This document shows, one piece after another, positions 9,683 to 23,053 of a DNA stretch of 64,000 bases. Position numbers and translations under genes: made by a program. Numbering within the stretch: the stretch's first letter is position 1; every line of letters begins with the position of its first letter. Origin of the DNA: Diploscapter coronatus (taxonomy: Eukaryota > Nematoda > Chromadorea > Rhabditida > Rhabditidae); contig OZ038423.1 in NCBI GenBank assembly GCA_964036155.1, positions 15,391,249 to 15,455,248 of the forward strand, written 5' to 3'. The notes below the pieces were generated by a model. That model did no database searches. It was not told where the DNA came from and was given only the letters and a program-made list of their open reading frames with translations.

Positions 9683-11658
9683 TTATTCTTTAGAAATGGG
9701 TTTGCTGGAAGAAGTGCTCTTGGTTGGCTGAGCCTGGGTGGATGCAGCTGAGGGCGCATTCACAAGGGCATCCAATTCGTGCTCCCAGTCGAGAAGCTCT
9801 GCCAGCTTACTCGTTCCATCGTCGCACGTGCCCTTCCAGAACACGTCACTTAAACAAAAAATCTAAGGGATTTAGGATATCATCATTCGAAATAACCTCC
9901 ACTTGTGCAGAAGAATCATGTTATTGCAAAAACGATAACTTCTGCACATATCGTCTTACGTTCAGTAAGAAGATACAAATACGATGATAAGAAATTTAAA
10001 AAAAAAATACCGCTTGTTGCAGTTGGAGTCGTAGCAGAGCCCAGGAATTCCGAGTGCCTTTTCGCGAGATCCGATTTTGCCAGCAGCTTCCATGTTGATG
10101 AGTAGACGGGGGCAGTCGTCATTCACTTCATGGACCATTCCGGCAAATGGCTGTACAATCAGGGAGGTGCCAATGATAATCAGCAGGTCGCACTTCGGGA
10201 AATCCTAGAGAATGATTTTTCTGGATTTCGATTTCGTTCAAATCAGATTTAGGCGAAAAGAAATAACAACTAACAGAAATCGGACACAGAAACTGAATTT
10301 CCATATTCAAATTCACTAAACTCAACTCACAGTCATTGCGCATTCGAAAAAACGCCTCGGAAGATTTTCGCCGAAGAAGACAATGTTCGGTTTGACCTGA
10401 AAAATCATAAATCCACGAAAAAATCGAGGGGAATCTTACAATTCCATTGCAGTTATCCTTCTCGCAGCGGGGAATATGGTTCGACGAGTGAAGCACTTTA
10501 TCTGCAGCGTAATAAGATTAGAAAAAAATCCAGATGCAAACACTTCTAACCCCTAGTCCATTCATAATCGTACTGCTGCTTGCATTTGAGGCAAGTGCTC
10601 TGTCTGAACGAGCCATGCGCGGTTACGACTTTGTCTTCGGGAATTCCGGTCAAATATTCCAAAGAGTCGATGTTCTGAAAATATTCTCTCAACTTTCTCG
10701 GATTGATTCTTGCGAAAGATCGTAGTTTCGGAGGAGAAAAGTGTCGGTAAAAAGAACTGAAATTAAAGGGGTAATTTTACCTGCGTGTACCATCTCTTCA
10801 AAATGCCTTTCTTCTCGAGTAGACGAATGAAATAGTGCGTTCGAGTCGGCTGAAAGAAATAAAAGTAATGTTTTCCTGTAAAAAGTAACCTTTAAATGCT
10901 CGGGAACGAGCTCCTTGGCTAGTGCGAAGAAAGGTTCGGGATTCTTCCTGAAGAAGCCGATTTCGAAGATGGCCTGTGGGTCGGGCAAATTGTACTTCTG
11001 CAGGTTGTCGTACAGACCAGAGCCTGCGAAAATATGTGAAACTCGATTACAATTGAAATGCTCTCTTCGTAGAATATTCTGCCAAGTAGCAGAAGTGATG
11101 TGAAATTGTTCAATCTTCACTGATAATATCAAGTTTAGCAAAACTTTCAATTTTGAATCGACTCACCAGGACTCCTGAAGTCGGGAATCCCAGCTGCAGT
11201 GCTGATTCCAGCGCCAGTCATGACGATCACATTTTCGGGCCTCTCCCTCTTGATGAACTGGGCGATGCCTTCGAGCGTGAACGAAGGGAGTTTAGACTGC
11301 TGGCAGCATGGACCGTCTGAAAAGCGTTATTTTCAAGATTCAAATTCTTCTTCTTCGGAATTTTTAACATGCTCAAGGTTATTATTAGGATTTTTTGTTT
11401 TTCTCCAAAATTTTCATAAATTCTACCTGACACAGAATGGAGTGCACTTTCGAGGCTCTCGACGAAGTTGTGATAGAGTGTGGGGATGAGTCCCTCCTTT
11501 TCCTTCTGGTCTTTTCCCTTCTCCTTGTCGTCCTTGTCCTCGTGCTGCCCTGCACTTCCACTGCCAGACGTCGATGCAGATTCAGGCTTTCTATTCCTGG
11601 CCTTTTCCTTGTCCTTGTCCATTCTTCTCGGCTTCTGAAATTTCGAAAGGAAACTCAT
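9683..11658 (-). CDS. sirt2: SIRT2-type class I sirtuin (NAD-dependent protein deacylase)
   Basis: The first exon (11658-11427) encodes a Lys/Glu/Asp-rich charged N-terminus and then a helix ([17 protein letters not shown]). Following exons cover the sirtuin core. Seen in order: [63 protein letters not shown], the [13 protein letters not shown] loop, the catalytic HG in TAHGSF, four zinc cysteines (CLKC then CEKDNC), [12 protein letters not shown], and [14 protein letters not shown]. The match to animal SIRT2 is close, especially YDNL and [11 protein letters not shown]. The zinc pair spacing is C-x2-C then C-x4-C, whereas human SIRT2 as I recall it has C-x4-C then C-x2-C. A Ser/Pro-rich tail ends at 9685. 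SIRT2 is mainly a cytoplasmic tubulin/histone deacetylase. C. elegans has SIRT1-, SIRT4- and SIRT6-type genes but no SIRT2, so this is a useful lineage marker. Confidence 0.92.
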
Positions 11659-12508
11659 TTCTGGAGAAAATGTTTATGAGCCTCGATTTAAATATCTCGA
11701 TTGTTTCTATTTATCACGACATTTCACGATAATGCTTCCGGAAAGTATGAGTAAGACGGATCTCGTTACGATAATTTTCGAATCTAATAGAGACGAGGCC
11801 AAAAATAAAATGCATGACGTCAATGATACGCATGAAGTTCGGCTTAAACTTTTCAAAATTTCGAAATCGCGTTCTTGCACATCTAGTCTCCAAATGAGGA
11901 CAGTTGTCTAACACTAACGAGTACATTTTCACGAGATTCACAAACCCCTTCAAAATCACGAGAAATCAATCGATATTCCAAACCGATGCTTTGAAATGCC
12001 CTATGTTTACAAAAATCGAAAATTCTCTATTTTCTTCTTTCTCTCTCGCTGCCCTCTATTTTTCTGCCTGCCTGGCTGGTTGCAATTTCTTATGGGGGGC
12101 TGCCCCTCTTTTTTCTCTTTCCCTCTTCCCTCTCCTTTCCTCCTCTCTTCTCCAAACAATCAATTTTTGGCTTCATCGTATCTCTTCGCATTTCCCTTTC
12201 TGCAATTATGCCTGTAGTGCATTTCAACCTGTTTTCCATCTGCATGCCCATCGATTTATCCGCATATCTCCATACTGTATCAACCACGACTTTGACACCT
12301 TGCATTTGCATGATCTTTTCGCGCATTGCACATTTTTCTCGAATTTTCTCCATTCTTCCCCCTCTCCTTTTCTAGCGTTTTGGCAATCGATATCGTTTTC
12401 TTCATTTGACTGATTCGCTCCTTGCAGACTGGGTTTTTTGCCTGCCATTTGTACGTTTCGCTAGCTGCGCCAGCGGAATTAAGTCCTGTTTTGTCAAGGA
12501 AAGCAATT
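11659..12508. promoter_or_regulatory. Divergent upstream region of sirtuin and MLF genes
   Basis: About 850 bp shared by two genes transcribed away from each other. A pyrimidine-rich block (about 12025-12165 and 12350-12380) lies on the MLF side, and in nematodes such tracts often precede trans-splice sites. The long frames across it are low-complexity artefacts. No specific motif can be named. Confidence 0.45.
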
Positions 12509-15100
12509 ATGTTCCCCGGAGACCCTTTCCGAATGATGAAGTGAGTTTTATCGGATATCTCAAATAATTGGGATATGTTTCAAAAGATCACACGATATTC
12601 TTGCTCAAGCTATCTAAAATTTTTACTTTGATATTCCGGACAATGTTTTCTGTTGTAATTGCGAGAAATTTAGAAAAAATGAAGGAAAAACGACAACGAA
12701 TGACATTTTTTTTCAAATCTAAGCAATTCATCAAATTGAATATTTTCTGTTTAGCCACATGCATCGCATGATGGAAGACATGGATGCGATGATGATGGAC
12801 CCATTCGGACCGATGATGGGGCCCCCTCCGATGCTGATGCGTCACCCACACTCCTTCTCAGCCCTCACTGATGGCCACGAACATCACCCCCCTCCCCATC
12901 ATCGTTCTACTCGCGCCAGGGAACTCGCTCTCGATCCGTTCGGGGGGTTCGGAATCGGTGGCATTTTCAATGCAATGGTAAGCAGTTTGACCAGGTTTGC
13001 AAATTTTCGAACTACAGCCAACCCCGCGTGAAACGAGATAGTGTGTTTTGTCGAGAAAGAAAACCTGTGTTTTCTTTTCATCTCTCGACGAGACACTCTC
13101 ATTTCATGCGGCTAGCCGCAGCTCGAAAAGTTACAAGTCGGAGAATTTGAGAAATTTATAGCTATTTGGACGAGTTCCAAATTCAATTAGAACGCCACAA
13201 AATAGAAAAAGAATTGCACGAAACTTTGCAAACAACTTAACTCGAGTTCTAGATCATCGAATTAACGCCATCTAATTTACTCGGACTAAGTTGTTGCGGA
13301 ACATTTTCATGCCATTTGTTGAGTTCTCTTCCCGATTTTTTAACTCTCCGAAATTCCTCGCTTAATTGCTGTCTCTGATAAGCTGTAAACTTGAGTTTAT
13401 TATTGTTGCCTACGAGTAAGCGTATCACATGCTCCCTCCCGCTCCCCTTATCACTCCTGTTCTTGCAGAATCATCTCTCGGAGAGGGCGATGCACGACCC
13501 GAACGCGGTCATTTTCTCCCAGTCCACTGCATTCACCTGGGGGCCCGACGGACAGCCGAAAGTCGTCGAGAATTCTGTCCGCAAGACCGGCGATGTCAAG
13601 GAAACCAGGAGGTAGGCGAGATTGAGTTTATTTTCTGCTGGAAACTAGAAACTTTATAAATTGCGAAATTTTTAATAGCTAGGCTCTTATCAAATCGAAA
13701 TATATCTTTCCCATTTCAGAAGAGTGCAAGATGGAGATGAGGAGCACATGAGCATCGGACACCACATCGGTAAATATTTTATTTTTACAGTGACCTTCAA
13801 GTATCTTCTGGTTTAAATAGTCTTATTCAAGAATTGTATTTACCTTGTATATTTTGCGATTTTAGGCGACAGAACGCACATGATCGAGAAGAAGCGGGAC
13901 AAGGATGGGAATGTGAGGAAGCAGCAGAAATTCGTCAATTTGGATGAGGGTATGTTTATTGCAAATCCAATTATCCTTTATTTCATCAATTTATCCTAAT
14001 TGGATTATCTTTCATTCATATGAAAACACATCGAAACGGCGTAAATTCTTCTCTTACTTTGTAAAGAAGATCACGAGAATGTGTGTAAACGATCAAAGCA
14101 TACAAATTCAGCTAATGCTGAGGATTTCGACCGCGAGTTCCAGCAGAGGGCTCGTAACAATCTGACCCGCAGAGGATACGCTTCTTCCTCTTCTGACAGG
14201 TAATTTTTCGAAATTACTCATATCTAGTTAGCATTTGGATTAGACTAAAAATAAATAAGGAATTGGTCGCGTAGAGTCATACCTATTTATGTCTAAATTA
14301 TTCTTGAGGTTTGATTTGATTTCAGGGCGAATCGTTATTTGGAAGACACTTCTGGAACGGGCTCTCGCCGCTCCTCGTCCCGTCCCTCTGCAGCCTCGCA
14401 GTACTGCAATCTGTCCAATGGAACGGGAGCTTCGTCTTCTAGTGGAGACGGCAGCGCACCCATCATCACGCTGCCTGAGGAGGAGGAAGCTGATACAAGG
14501 TAATTCTCACTTTTTTCAAAATAATGAGAATTTCCACTTATTAGAAGAGCTTAAATTTGTGCCTTTTTCAATGCTAAAGTGATTTATTGAAAAAAGAGGT
14601 TCGATTTTCATGAAAGTGAAAAGAAAACAATTCAATCGTATAATCGTATTTGCTGCGGGACGCGATTCTTTTGGCGCGTGAATAAGCAAACAAAATTCAC
14701 AAGTCATTCTTCTCCTCTTATTCGTCTATCATATGATTCCATTTCATGACTCTTATTGAAAAGGAAATCTTATTGAAATAGAAAAAGTTGGAGCAATGTG
14801 TTTCAGAAAACTTGACCAAATTAATATTTCACAACTTGAAAGAGCAATACGCAAAGAAGGAACATTAACCTAACCTTAAAGCGCCTTTTTTCTCAATATC
14901 TTAATTTTGATCTCCGAGATATCAGATGTCCAAAAGTGTTGTTTTGAATAATTGCTCATATTTTCATGTTCAGCTACACCCGTTCGTCGAATCGTTCAGT
15001 CGGTGGTGGCCCGATAATTCGCGAGATCAGCGAGGAGGAGGCCTCAGGGTGGCTTCCAAAGAAGCGCCGCGGACTGTTCGGGGAATTCAAAGCTGAGTGA
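12509..15100 (+). CDS. mlf: Myeloid leukemia factor (MLF1/MLF2 family)
   Basis: Exons: 12509-12540, about 12755-12977, 13470-13610, 13719-13770, 13865-13950, about 14112-14200, 14325-14501 and 14973-15100. The N-terminus is Met/Pro/His-rich (MFPGDPFRMM, then MMDPFGPMMGPPP) as in MLF. The diagnostic block is FSQSTAFTWGPDGQPKVVEN, then KETRRRVQDGDEEHMSIGHH, IGDRTHMIEKKRD and QQKFVNLDE, followed by DFDREFQQRARNN. The C-terminus is Ser-rich with an acidic EEEEAD patch and ends RGLFGEF. MLF proteins shuttle between cytoplasm and nucleus, bind 14-3-3, DnaJB6 and HSP70-type chaperones, and affect transcription and aggregate handling. The His-rich insert (DGHEHHPPPHH) is lineage-specific. Confidence 0.9.
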
Positions 15101-17433
15101 ATGCAGAAGAAGTGAAGCTTTTCATCAATTCATCATCAAGTGAGAATAAACATCCATTACCCATTTACTCAATTTATGAGCCTAAGTTTGTCAATGAATT
15201 TGATTTGATCAATTTGGCACTTGCCTAATTTACCTATCTTTCAAGCTTTTCACCCCTTCCATCTTCTTTCTCACTATTTCTTTAGTCAGCGGCTAGAAAA
15301 TACGTTTTGCGTATTTATCTTTTTCCCTTTTTGAAGTGCGTCTTCAGGAAATTTACATGTTTTAAAGATGAATGAAATTTGAAATTTCATTACCCTTGAA
15401 AAGTTGATGTAGAGCTATTTACCATAACTTTACCACATCTTCGTTGACCCTTTTCTAAATTGACACAATAAGAATTGCAGCTAAATAATATTTATTCAAG
15501 TTTCATTGCGTCAATTTTTGAAAATGATAATGATGACGTTCATATTCTTTTATATTCACGCCTCAGTGAGCCTTTAGCTTCATCTTCAAAATTTTTTGGC
15601 TTGTTTGTAGTTCACCGCTTATTATACTTTATTCAATCTATGACTGTACACCCTTGGTTTATTCATCTTTCTGCTACCTACTCAATTCGTCTAATCATCG
15701 TTTTCCTAATGTGAATAATTTAGCTATAGGCGGAATTGATTTGAAGTGATTATATCCTCATCATGATTCATGATATCCGTTGCAGGTATTGAGTTGTAAG
15801 TATATTCGGAAGGAGAGAACAAGGCTTTTATTTCTGTATTTGGAGTGCAAAGAGCAATTTTGCTGAAAATCTAGAGACATTTTTTAGCTCACTCAATCAA
15901 TGATTTTGTGAAGATCCGTCTTTTATCAATATGATATTGGTGATTTCTCATATGTGAGGAAATAAACACTTGGGCTTCGTAAGATTGTGTACGGAATTTC
16001 GAAATGCATGTTGTGAGAATTTTTGAGTGGGCACTTTAACGTTTTTCGATTTGTCTAATTTTCACATTAGCGCAATAGACAATTGACACTTGCACATCGT
16101 TTCTTCAGTTATCAGTTTTTGTGGACTCTTTCATATGATTATAACCTCTTTCCAGTCAGGCAGGCAGCTGACAAGGCATGGGGCAGAGGCTGCATTTCCG
16201 TCGAACCGGTGAATCGATCAATTTTCAACTGAACTGAAACAAGAACGCGGGGTTTTTCACTTTTTCCTGCCGCAAAACATTCGCGAAAAACGCGCCACAT
16301 GTCGAAGAACGAGAAAGGGAAAAAGCCTGACATATTTTTTTTTGAAAACCAGCCAAAACCCTAGAAACTATGCATTCGAGACATTTCGATGCGGCACTCG
16401 ACGACCGCATTTCCGCAAAAATAAGACCGAGAGGGGTGGGGTGCATAGGTTAAATTCAGAAAGAAAGGAAAAGAACCTGTTCTGTAATTCTCCGAATCGG
16501 AATTCGTATGAAATATTTATACCATTCGACATGATTTCTAATCCTCTTAAACAGATATTGTTTGATTGTTTGTCACTTCATCAAACTAAAAACAGGGACT
16601 CGGTAAACAGCAGGCAACTAGAATGGAATAGGATTATTGCAGTTTGCTCTCACATTACATATTTTATCATTTTTTTTATCTAGAAGTGTTTATCAGTAAT
16701 TTCTTAGAGCGCTTCAGGCAATTCGAGGTTTTCTTTTCCATGCCAAAAATCAATCGATCGATTTTAGGCCATAGATGAAGCACCTTTCTCAGCTGGCAGT
16801 TTTCATAAGCCTAGGGCAAATAAAGTTTCTATTTTCTTGACGCAACCCTATGCTTATTGCTATTTCTTAACAAGGAACAACTTTATCTATTGATCTATTG
16901 AGCAACAAAAAACGGTGAAAATAACAATGTCAACAACACGAAAAACAAATATAAAAGATCAACAAAAATTGCAGAAAATGTCATCAATTCAAATTATCTG
17001 AGGCTGAGTCGATAGGATACATTGCTTTGTTGGGGATGGGTGAAGGTATCATTCGTTGATTCACTCAGGTGGAACAATTATGGAAAATACCTATTACATA
17101 TCTTACTTGCATCATAATGTTATCAGAATACAAGCTTAGCTAGTTTATATGTCTATCGCAAAAAAGTGGATATTCACTCAACCGTATCAAATTATTATCG
17201 AGGGTTCGTATAGTTAGAATGAAGGAAATAAATAAGAGTAGGATGAAGTTAACTTCAAGCTATCCTTCATATCTTAACTTTTTAACTTTGCCTAGAATAT
17301 GAACTTCATAAGACCTTAAAGATAATAAAATGTCTTTGAGTATAAATTCTACAGTTCATGAATGAATGAACCGTAATCCCCTTCTCAAAATATCTTATCA
17401 CCGCTGATAATTCAATTTGATTCAAATTCTTCA
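15101..17433. other. 2.3-kb convergent intergenic region
   Basis: Lies between the MLF and NOC2 3' ends. AT-rich with scattered AATAAA-type signals (for example 15146 and 15960). A slightly GC-richer block occurs at 16140-16440. No convincing exon, RNA gene or inverted repeat was seen. The frames here lack splice-supported continuations. Confidence 0.5.
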
Positions 17434-20400
17434 CTACTCATCCTCCTCGAACCATGAATTAATGTCGAGGATCATGTCCTCTGCGTCTCCCACCGGCTCG
17501 ACCACCTGCTTCTTCAGCTTCTTCTTCTTTTTGCTCGACTCTTTCTGCTCGATCGATTGCTTCTGGAAATTAAATTTTTAACTAAGAGTAATTTTCAGAA
17601 GATAATTTTGAATTTAAAATTGATCTGTCCATTCGAAAGATAATCACGACATTCCAGATTTTGTCCTTTAATTTTTCGTAAGATAGACTCAATCCTAATA
17701 CTCCCCTCAATTTTATAAAATGATATGATTTCTAATAAATTTCTGCACATTGTAACAAACTTGAAAAATTTTCATCAACAGTTTGATTCAATTCATTTCA
17801 ATCGATTCATTAAAATTCAATAGGAGTGGTCTGATTTCATTACTTTTCTTGTATCACAAGAATAAATTAATTCATCAAGATTGAGGAAAGAAAAATGGAA
17901 TCATTAGGGTTACACCCTTTTTGCATTCACTTCGAAGATCTTTGATTGGGAACTATTCAAACTGACAGATCTACTTTTCCAAAAAGTAATATGAAAAAGT
18001 TAGAAACAAATGAAGAATGAAAATTCCAACCTTTCCATTAGGTGTCATCTTGAGCTTTTCCTCTACTTCCACTTTGATCGTATCATTCTTCTTCTCTTTC
18101 TGATTTAGACTTTTCCTGTTCTTGCTTTGTTTCTCTTTTGTCTCCCCTTTCGATTCTCCTTTTGCATTGAAAGACGTCTAAAATGACAGCATTTGCCTCA
18201 CTCCCTTTCCTTTTCAATATCTATTTCATTGCCTTGTATGGGATGAAATTTCTACCTGTTCTCCCATTTGCAGCTTCCAGATCTTCTCCCATTGTCTGTA
18301 GAAGGCACGGAATGGAGAGTCGGGGTGACTGAGCACCGAACGAATGGCGAGCTGAAGAAATTAAATTAAAAATGCGTTTCTAATAAAATAATGATGCCGA
18401 AAGACAATTTTCGTATTAAAGGATGATGAAGATCAACGGTGCACGAAATCATAATTGAAAATATTTGAAATTGAATTAAACGTTTGTAAATCATCATAAT
18501 AAGTTAAATTTTGAGTTTGATTCAGATTATACCGTGTTTGCAAGAAAATAATGGTTCATGAAGAAAATCGTACTAACCACTTGCAAATCGTCATCGATGC
18601 AAATTTGCTTCTGGGAGATTTCGTTGCGAACCCACTTGGCATGCTCGTTCAGCTTCTGCAGCAGAGACTTCATTCGCTGCGAGAATTGGGGAGATTTCAG
18701 ACGACGGATTGAGTGTTGCAGCTAAAGATAGAAGAAACTCAAATAAATGGAAATAAAGAATTACGCGATGAGCAATTGGGAAGATCAAATCTGGAAAGGC
18801 AGCTTGACTGCAGGTGATATGGACTGCCTGAAATACGAGGTAAGACAAGTTTTATATTGTTGGAAATGAACAAATGAAAAATTTATGTTTATTTGATTAT
18901 TTTATGTAAAGTAGATTTTTATCAGCGAAATACAAGTTATTTAATTTTGAAAAAAAAAAACATCTACCTGCATGAAGATCCTGAAGAGATAATCGCAAAC
19001 AGCATTTCGCCAATCAATCTGTTCCATTTGAGTTGAACCACACTGAGTTTATGAATTGTTTTGTCAAATTCGTCAAATTAAAAACTACCTTGAGCATGGT
19101 TTCCAAGTTAATCTCCGTCGGCAAAATCGTGGTTTCCTTCTTTTTGCTGATGGCCTTGATGTTCGGCTTCTTTGCAACGATTCGAATCACGTCATCCAGA
19201 ATCTAGAAAATGTGAGAAATGAAAAAAAGAACTTTTTGAAGAAAACTTACATCGCAAGTCAAGTCCAGAGTTGGCACGAATACGGCGCAATTCGCCTGGA
19301 GTTGAATGAGCAGAGAGGCGCAGTGAAGACGGAGAGGAAGGAAACGGGAGGATTGACACAGACTGAAATAAGTGAAATGAAAATTTGTCCAAAATTGGTG
19401 AATTGAAGAAAATATCATGAAAGTCAAAATAAAACGTACTTGGAAACCCCGACGATGATTTGCGTGAGGGGGTAGGCCAATTCATTAAGCGCTTCAGCTC
19501 CACTCACAAAATGCGCCTTGGAGATGACCCGTACCCACAGATACAGACACTGGATCAGCTGCCAGTTGTACACGGTTTGCACCAGATCCTGCAAAATTTC
19601 ATGAATTTTCCGAAGAATTCGAAAAATAGCTCTTACAGTTCTCTTTCCAATCATGGCATTTCTCAAATGGATTGCAATCTGTCGAATGTAGACGAATGCA
19701 TAGGGATAGGATCGCTCGGGAGCAAGCAGGGTGATTTCGGCGAAGGATCTGAAAAACCAATCATACCAAATTAGCCAAAAATCGAGCAATAAAACTAGCT
19801 AAGTTTTAAAGACGGTATTTGAAAGTGACCTCTGCATGAACTGCAACAAAGGAAGACTGTCGTTGTTGACATCGCGAGAATTCGACACGAAACCGAGGTA
19901 GCACGACTGAAAATTACAGATTTCGAAGCTTGGATCAGAAAATGAGTACAATATCGCAAGTGAACAAAGAATAAAATCCAACGAAATTGCTATCGCCTTG
20001 TAGATCCTATAGTCTAGAAAAGCCCAATATTTCCAACCTTGAATAGATTGGAGAAATGTTGCGAGTGATTCTTGGCCAATTTGCTCATGACGAGAGTCGC
20101 CACAATTCGACAGTTCAGCGTTTTCCTCGTCCAAATTCGAACAAGAACCTAAAAAATCGAAACTCCTTCGACATCTTCAAGGAATTACTCACCTTGACGA
20201 GCCTTTTTGCGAGCTTCGTGAATTTTGCGAACAATCCAACGAGCGGGCTAATGGTATGCAGAGCGGAGACTATCACTTTTTCCGATTGGACTTCGGAGAC
20301 AAACTGATATTTAAATTATGAAAATTTACAAATTTGAATTAGGCTTCTTGAAAAATTCAGTCAGTTGTTTTTCATTTACTAGCACGATTTCTCTTAAGCT

Positions 20401-21992
20401 ATTCCAAACTTTCCAAAAATCGATGAAACTATTTGTGAAAATATGAAGATAGAACATACCAAAAGCAAATTCTGCAGGAATTGTTTGACGACTGGAGAGT
20501 ACTTTTTGAATCGTCGCTTGCTCGTCACACTCGATTCATCGTCCTGGAATCTCATTTTTTAACTAGTCTAAATTCAACTTTTTACATCATCCTGCTTTCC
20601 CATTAACTTGCACAGAATCGGGCCGATCGATCGGAAGCAGAGACGAACACAACCATCGAAAATCGGCTGAAATATAAACGATAAAATTTAGACATCCTGG
20701 ATTCATCTAAAGATAAAGATAAAAATAAAAATAAATTAAATGACGAAGAAAAAACTTCCCAATCATATTGTAAAGTTTTAAAGATATTGCTAAGTTGAGA
20801 GTATTTTTAAAAATCAACCTGTTCATCGATGATGTATTCGGGCGGTTCGATGTCAGCCCCAACTCTGGCAGTGCAGGCCGTGAACACATCGATCGCAAGA
20901 CGAACATCCGACAAATCAACTTGAGCTGACTGAAATAATTCCATATAATTTCGACTGAGTTGGTTCTTACCGGATCTTCAAGGTTTTCCTCGAGATATTC
21001 GAGCAATGCATCGTCCACAATCAGTCGGCCACTCGAAGGATCTTTCCGGAGCTTGGGAGCGCGACTTGTGCCCTCTGCAATAATTCCATTCTGACCATTC
21101 TAGCATGTTTTTTTTTTTTTTTTTTTCAATTTCTATACACAAATGTATGGGTTTATTGAAAAATGTCTGAAAATTTTGTAATTTTTTTACCTTCACTACC
21201 TTCCTCATCTTCCATCTCGTCTTCATCACTTTCCTGCTCGCTTCCAGCTTCTTCCTCATCACTCTGCTCTCCCTCGAAATTCAGGATGTCGGCCTCGTTT
21301 TCTTGCAGGAATTTGTAGAACTCGGGGTCTTTGTCCTTCAGCCTAAAATATTTACGCACATAATTTGTATGATGCAAAATAAAATATTTTCATAAGTGTA
21401 TCTTCTTGATAGTCATCTCCTAATTTATATCTGACAGATGTAAAATGGCATAGTTTGTGTAAAATCACATGACTATCTCCATTTTCAATCTAGTTTGTTT
21501 CAGAAACATAGCCTACTTTTGTATATTGGTCTTGTACTGCTTCCCACTGATGAATTCATCGTCGTTTCCAGCTTCATCGATGTCTGCCTCCTCTTCTTGT
21601 TCCCCCTCGCTCCCACTCTCCATCTCCATTTCTTCCATTCCTTGCCAGTCTTCTCCACTCTCCTCTTCTCCATTCTCCTCCTCGTCATTTTCCAGTCTCT
21701 TCTTCTTCATCTTCAGTCTGCTTTTGTCTGCAATCAATCGATTCAGTTTATCCATTTTATCCCCTCTATAAAGAGGCAAACACTTCAAAGTGATAATAAA
21801 ATCTCTACCCAGCTATAGAGTTGATCAAGGAGATGACTTTTTGAATTTTTTCTCATTTAAAAATCTTATCTTCATAACAACTTGAAATTTCTCACCATTT
21901 GCATGATCCTCATCCTTCATTTCGTGTCTTCTCTTTTTGCCCTTCTTCAATTTCTTCGTTGCTGATCCATTTATCTTCGAAATCTTCGCCAT
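17434..21992 (-). CDS. noc2: NOC2 nucleolar complex protein homologue
   Basis: Starts [20 protein letters not shown] at 21990-21992 (exon 21992-21896), a basic nucleolar-type N-terminus. Exon 2 (21727-21548) and exon 3 (about 21340-21190) are very acidic. The conserved NOC2 domain follows in many small exons: [70 protein letters not shown], the region around [64 protein letters not shown] and [12 protein letters not shown] Lys-rich C-terminal tail ends NSWFEEDE at 17434. NOC2 pairs with NOC1 and NOC3 to mature and export the 60S pre-ribosome (C. elegans pro-2). About 16 exons. The acidic exons contain the only long frames and could mislead an ORF finder. Confidence 0.92.
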
Positions 21993-22836
21993 AGTTGTAT
22001 AGCTCTACAAATTATAAGCTTAGTTTTTCGGCATTATTTTTCCCAACTAGTACAATGCGCGCTCTCGATTTTAATGGTTTGAATATCTCTGACTCGTATG
22101 AGCATTTCTATTCTTCCTATACTATTCGTTCAAACATTCTCCTACACTTTTCACTCCGAGTTTAGAAATTGTAAAACGTGTATGAATATCTTACGATCTT
22201 ATTTTATACTAGTGAAGCGCAGTCAAAGAATGAGAAAGAAGAGGTGAGAGAAAAAGAGAAAGTTTTAGAGAGATTAGAGGGAATGAAAAGAAAAATAGGG
22301 CAAAGAGGGAGAGAGAAGGGATCAAAAGAGGGAAAATAAAACTAAAGAAGCAGAGATGTGTTGGGAAATAGTGCGCAACCGGTTGGGGGCAGGAAAAAGG
22401 AGACTTTTCCCTCTTCTTTCAGATTTTTTCAATTTGGTTACTCAGATTCCATGTTTCTGTTTTGTTTCTTTTTTGCCTGTTGCTTTCCCGCTTTTCGTTT
22501 ACTTTTCCTGAGTCCTTCCAATCTGCACACACAAGGCATGGCACGTGTTTTTCCTGCCATTTCCTAGAGCCAAACAGTACCTTTTCCGGTCTTTCGACCT
22601 ATTTTCGTAATCCAATTTTGACCAAATTTAGAAATTTCATGTTTCGCTAAGGTTGTTCAACAGAGACGTTCTGATCTTCTAAGAAATTCGTATTAATTTT
22701 TTCTGTAGAAACTTATGACAATTCCATTTCATTTTCGATTTCAAAATGTGATGTTTTATTCCGCAAAAGTTATTCGTCAGAATTAGCTATTTTCGAGCAA
22801 ATTTTAGATCAAAATATTTTCTTCAGAGAAAAGAAA
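21993..22836. promoter_or_regulatory. Divergent upstream region with purine tract
   Basis: Lies between NOC2 and the microprotein gene. From about 22216 to 22345 the plus strand is almost pure purine (AGAAAGAAGAGGTGAGAGAA and similar), a polypurine/polypyrimidine block able to exclude nucleosomes. Beyond it is pyrimidine-rich sequence to 22550. No gene seen. Confidence 0.5.
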
Positions 22837-23053
22837 ATGATACCGACCCTATCCATCGCTGCTCACACCATATTCTCGCTAATTCTACATGCGATGGGCA
22901 TCTCGCTCGGCCTGTTCATCTGGTATCTATTTCCCAAAAATGTAAGTCCTTTCTTTTCGTTTACGAGAATTATCCCCTTTCCGCAATCAGATGGGATCGA
23001 GTTTAGCCGACTCGATGCATAACTCGGATGCCGGTCAAGCAGGTCAGAGTTAG
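22837..23053 (+). CDS. Small single-pass membrane protein, 55 residues
   Basis: Exon 1 (22837-22941, 35 codons) is MIPTLSIAAHTIFSLILHAM followed by GISLGLFIWYLFPKN, one long hydrophobic helix or a tight hairpin. A 49-nt intron (GTAAGT...CAATCAG) joins in phase 0 to exon 2 (22991-23053), reading MGSSLADSMHNSDAGQAGQS and a stop. The consensus splice sites and preserved frame argue for a real gene. I do not recognise the family. The N-terminal Ile/Leu/His-rich helix with a short polar tail suggests an endomembrane or mitochondrial microprotein. Confidence 0.55.

Noticed and set aside
11437..11679. 80-codon Leu-rich plus-strand frame
   Set aside because: Antisense of the charged N-terminal exon of the sirtuin gene.
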